DNA from: JBBQCW01 sp038319025
Lineage (GTDB): Bacteria; Actinomycetota; Thermoleophilia; Solirubrobacterales; Solirubrobacteraceae
Reading direction: 5' to 3'
DNA: 64,000 nucleotides
Assembly: GCA_038319025.1 (NCBI GenBank)
Contig: JBBQCW010000001.1
Location: 248,001 to 312,000 of the forward strand
Made by a program: the position numbers and the translations under genes. Positions 62,522-64,000 of this stretch are shown here, piece by piece. A model generated the notes under the pieces. It was not told the origin of the DNA, did not search any database, and worked only from the letters and a program-made list of their open reading frames with translations. Position 1 is the first letter of the stretch, and each line of letters starts with the position of its first letter.

Positions 62522-63505
62522 TCAGGCCACGACGCTGAGCGCCGACGGGGTGATGCCGTACCGCGCCTCGGCGACGTCGCCGAGGAAGTCGCCGTCGACG
62601 TGCAGCGGGAAGGGCCGCTCATCGCGGGAGGTGACCGTCAGACCGTCCGGGGTCAAGAACGGTGCGACCGCACGGTGATCGCTGACGTTCAGCGGTGTCG
62701 TAAAGGCGCGAACGGCCAATCCGGGAAGAACGGTGACCCCCGACCTGAGCAACACCGCGCCGCCGAGCTGCCCGTTGTCCAGCTGCACGCCGGGCGCCAG
62801 CGGAAGGGGCTTGCCGTGGAAGTAGGTGTACGGATCCCCGTTCTGCACGATCACCGTGGTGCCGTCCAGCACGTCCCCGTTGTCCAGTGTGGCCCGCAAC
62901 TGCGGGGGGCTGACCACGTACTTGCGCCCGTACTGCGTGACCGCCGACCACGCGAAATACGTCTGACGAAAGCGCGCCTTCAGCCGGGGGTTCGCGTCGG
63001 CCTTGGCCACGACCGCGGCATCGAGCCCGACTCCTGACGAGAAGAGGAAGTGGCGCCCGTTGACGTGGCCTACATCTATACGCCGGGTCGGCCAACGATC
63101 GGACAGCGCCAGCAGGTGCTCGGTGGCGTCGACAATGTCCGTCGGGGTGCCGAGCATCCGGACGAACACGTTGTTGGAGCCGCCGGGCAGACAGGCGAGC
63201 GGGGTCTGCGATCCGACCAGGCCGTTCGCTGCTTCGTTGACCGTGCCGTCGCCGCCGAACGCAACCACCAGGTCGTAGCCGTCGTGGGCGGCGGCGCGGC
63301 AGAGTTCGGTGGCGTGCCCCTGAGCGTGCGTATCGACCGCGTCGACGTCGTAAGTGCCGGTAAGCGCGGAAACGACCAGTTGACGCAGGTTTGCCGACAC
63401 GGTCGTCGCGTACGGATTGACGATCACCAGCAGCCGTTTACGCTGCGTCGGTGTGCGCAGGTCGTGGGTGTCGCGCAGCCGCTCGAAGGGTTCGATGGAA
63501 CTCAC
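62522..63505 (-). CDS. diacylglycerol kinase family lipid kinase
   Basis: A 327-residue lipid kinase of the DagK/LCB5 family. VIVNPYATTVSANLRQLV opens the fold, the nucleotide loop is FGGDGTVNEAANGLVGS, and LPGGSNNVFVRMLG follows. The C-terminal beta domain ends FPLHVDGDFLGDVAEARY. It may phosphorylate diacylglycerol or a related lipid. It starts at GTG with TAGACT ten bases upstream. It converges on relA with a 16-base gap. Confidence 0.87.
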   Translation of the reverse strand: MSSIEPFERLRDTHDLRTPTQRKRLLVIVNPYATTVSANLRQLVVSALTGTYDVDAVDTHAQGHATELCRAAAHDGYDLVVAFGGDGTVNEAANGLVGSQTPLACLPGGSNNVFVRMLGTPTDIVDATEHLLALSDRWPTRRIDVGHVNGRHFLFSSGVGLDAAVVAKADANPRLKARFRQTYFAWSAVTQYGRKYVVSPPQLRATLDNGDVLDGTTVIVQNGDPYTYFHGKPLPLAPGVQLDNGQLGGAVLLRSGVTVLPGLAVRAFTTPLNVSDHRAVAPFLTPDGLTVTSRDERPFPLHVDGDFLGDVAEARYGITPSALSVVA

Positions 63506-63515
63506 TCGACGGCCG

Positions 63516-63521
63516 AGTCTA
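63516..63521 (-). promoter_or_regulatory. -10 hexamer TAGACT of the lipid kinase gene
   Basis: TAGACT on the reverse strand ends ten bases before the GTG at 63505, in the 22-base gap after the corA stop. Confidence 0.4.
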
Positions 63522-63527
63522 GCTGCG

Positions 63528-64000
63528 TTACAGCCAGCGACGACGGCGGAAGATCAACAGCATCGCCACAAGCACCACGACCATCAGACCGATGACGATC
63601 CAGAACCCCTCGGTGGTCTGCTCTCCGGGGACGTGGCTGTTCATCCCCCAGATGCTGGCGATCAGGGTGAGCGGCAGGAAGATCACGCTCGCTGCCGTGA
63701 GCACGCGGAAGATGTCGTTCTGGCGGTGCTGGATCACCGACTCGTTGGAATCCTCGATGCCCTCCACGACCTCTTTGAAGTTCTCGAGCATGTCCCAGAT
63801 GCGTTCGCCGGCATCGTTGATGTCGTCGAAGTAGATCTCAAGGTCCTCGGGGATGTAGCGCTTGGTGCGTTCAAGATCGGCGAGGGCAGCCCGCTGCGGT
63901 CGCACGATCTTGCGGAAGGTGATGATCTCCTGTTTGGCGTCGGAGATGTCGCGCACCAGCTTCTCGGACTCACCCTCGAAGATCGCGTCCTCGAAGCGCT
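63528..64000 (-). CDS. corA: CorA-family divalent cation transporter (5' part outside the window)
   Basis: The C-terminal 156 residues of a CorA-type magnesium or cobalt channel. The frame is open to the window edge (RFEDAIFEGESEKLVRDISD), so the gene is cut by the window, not broken. A long helix precedes membrane helix 1 (VLTAASVIFLPLTLIASIWGMN), which carries the diagnostic GMN motif. Helix 2 (FWIVIGLMVVVLVAMLLIF) ends in an Arg-rich RRRRWL tail. It lies upstream of the lipid kinase gene on the same strand. Confidence 0.9.
   Translation of the reverse strand, partial: RFEDAIFEGESEKLVRDISDAKQEIITFRKIVRPQRAALADLERTKRYIPEDLEIYFDDINDAGERIWDMLENFKEVVEGIEDSNESVIQHRQNDIFRVLTAASVIFLPLTLIASIWGMNSHVPGEQTTEGFWIVIGLMVVVLVAMLLIFRRRRWL

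Overview
The window is a densely packed, high-G+C bacterial chromosome segment, about two-thirds G+C by eye. It reads as an actinobacterium, most likely class Thermoleophilia (Solirubrobacterales-like). The reasons are: the gene order tlyA-nadK-recN-steA-mctB-pyrG-NUDIX-xerD, also known from Mycobacterium and Corynebacterium; an F420-type LLM oxidoreductase; an actinobacterial LexA box; a mycobacterial-type soluble adenylate cyclase; many GTG starts; and a SecD-SecF fusion. The taxon is inferred from gene content, not from a marker search.

Layout. 1-4.3 kb: shikimate operon (aroC, fused aroK-aroB, aroQ) running into an M24 peptidase. 4.3-7.2 kb: three separately promoted reverse-strand genes (cupin, a large orphan GHKL ATPase, an anchored cupredoxin) inside the usual pepQ-efp neighbourhood. 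7.3-11.4 kb: efp, nusB, xseB, ispA, dxs. 11.4-12.5 kb: a DUF4239-like membrane protein and a 276-base intergenic region rich in hairpins, with a consensus CRP site. 12.5-26.3 kb: a long block of conserved housekeeping and envelope genes, from tlyA to mutM. 26.3-33 kb: glutaredoxin, recO, ppdK, dgt, dnaG. 33-40 kb: accessory region with an SOS-box HNH nuclease beside tRNA-Asn, a GT1/LLM/SDR operon, a lipoprotein, tRNA-Met with its 3' end duplicated 785 bases downstream, and a sulfotransferase. 40-42.7 kb: RpiR regulator and pdxST. 42.7-48.5 kb: sugar-nucleotide and surface-polysaccharide genes plus a sigma-like protein. 48.5-54 kb: yebC, an MFS carrier, adenylate cyclase, ruvCAB. 54-64 kb: zinc ribbon-PAS protein, secDF, recJ, rel, a diacylglycerol kinase and the 3' part of corA.

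Gene expression. A striking regularity is a TAnnnT hexamer ending 6-11 bases before the start codon of about 25 genes on both strands. It implies that much of this genome is transcribed as leaderless or near-leaderless mRNA. I used it to choose starts for pdxS, the cupredoxin, deoB and the sulfotransferase. Genes inside operons instead start in ATGA or GTGA overlaps with the preceding stop.

Best candidates for new biology: a candidate structured RNA at about 12256-12427 (including a three-way junction) that fits neither flanking leaderless mRNA; the orphan GHKL ATPase with its separate C-terminal domain; the tRNA-Met-flanked mini-element without an integrase; and the LexA-controlled HNH protein with duplicated helix-turn-helix units. 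I saw no CRISPR array, insertion sequence, rRNA or prophage.
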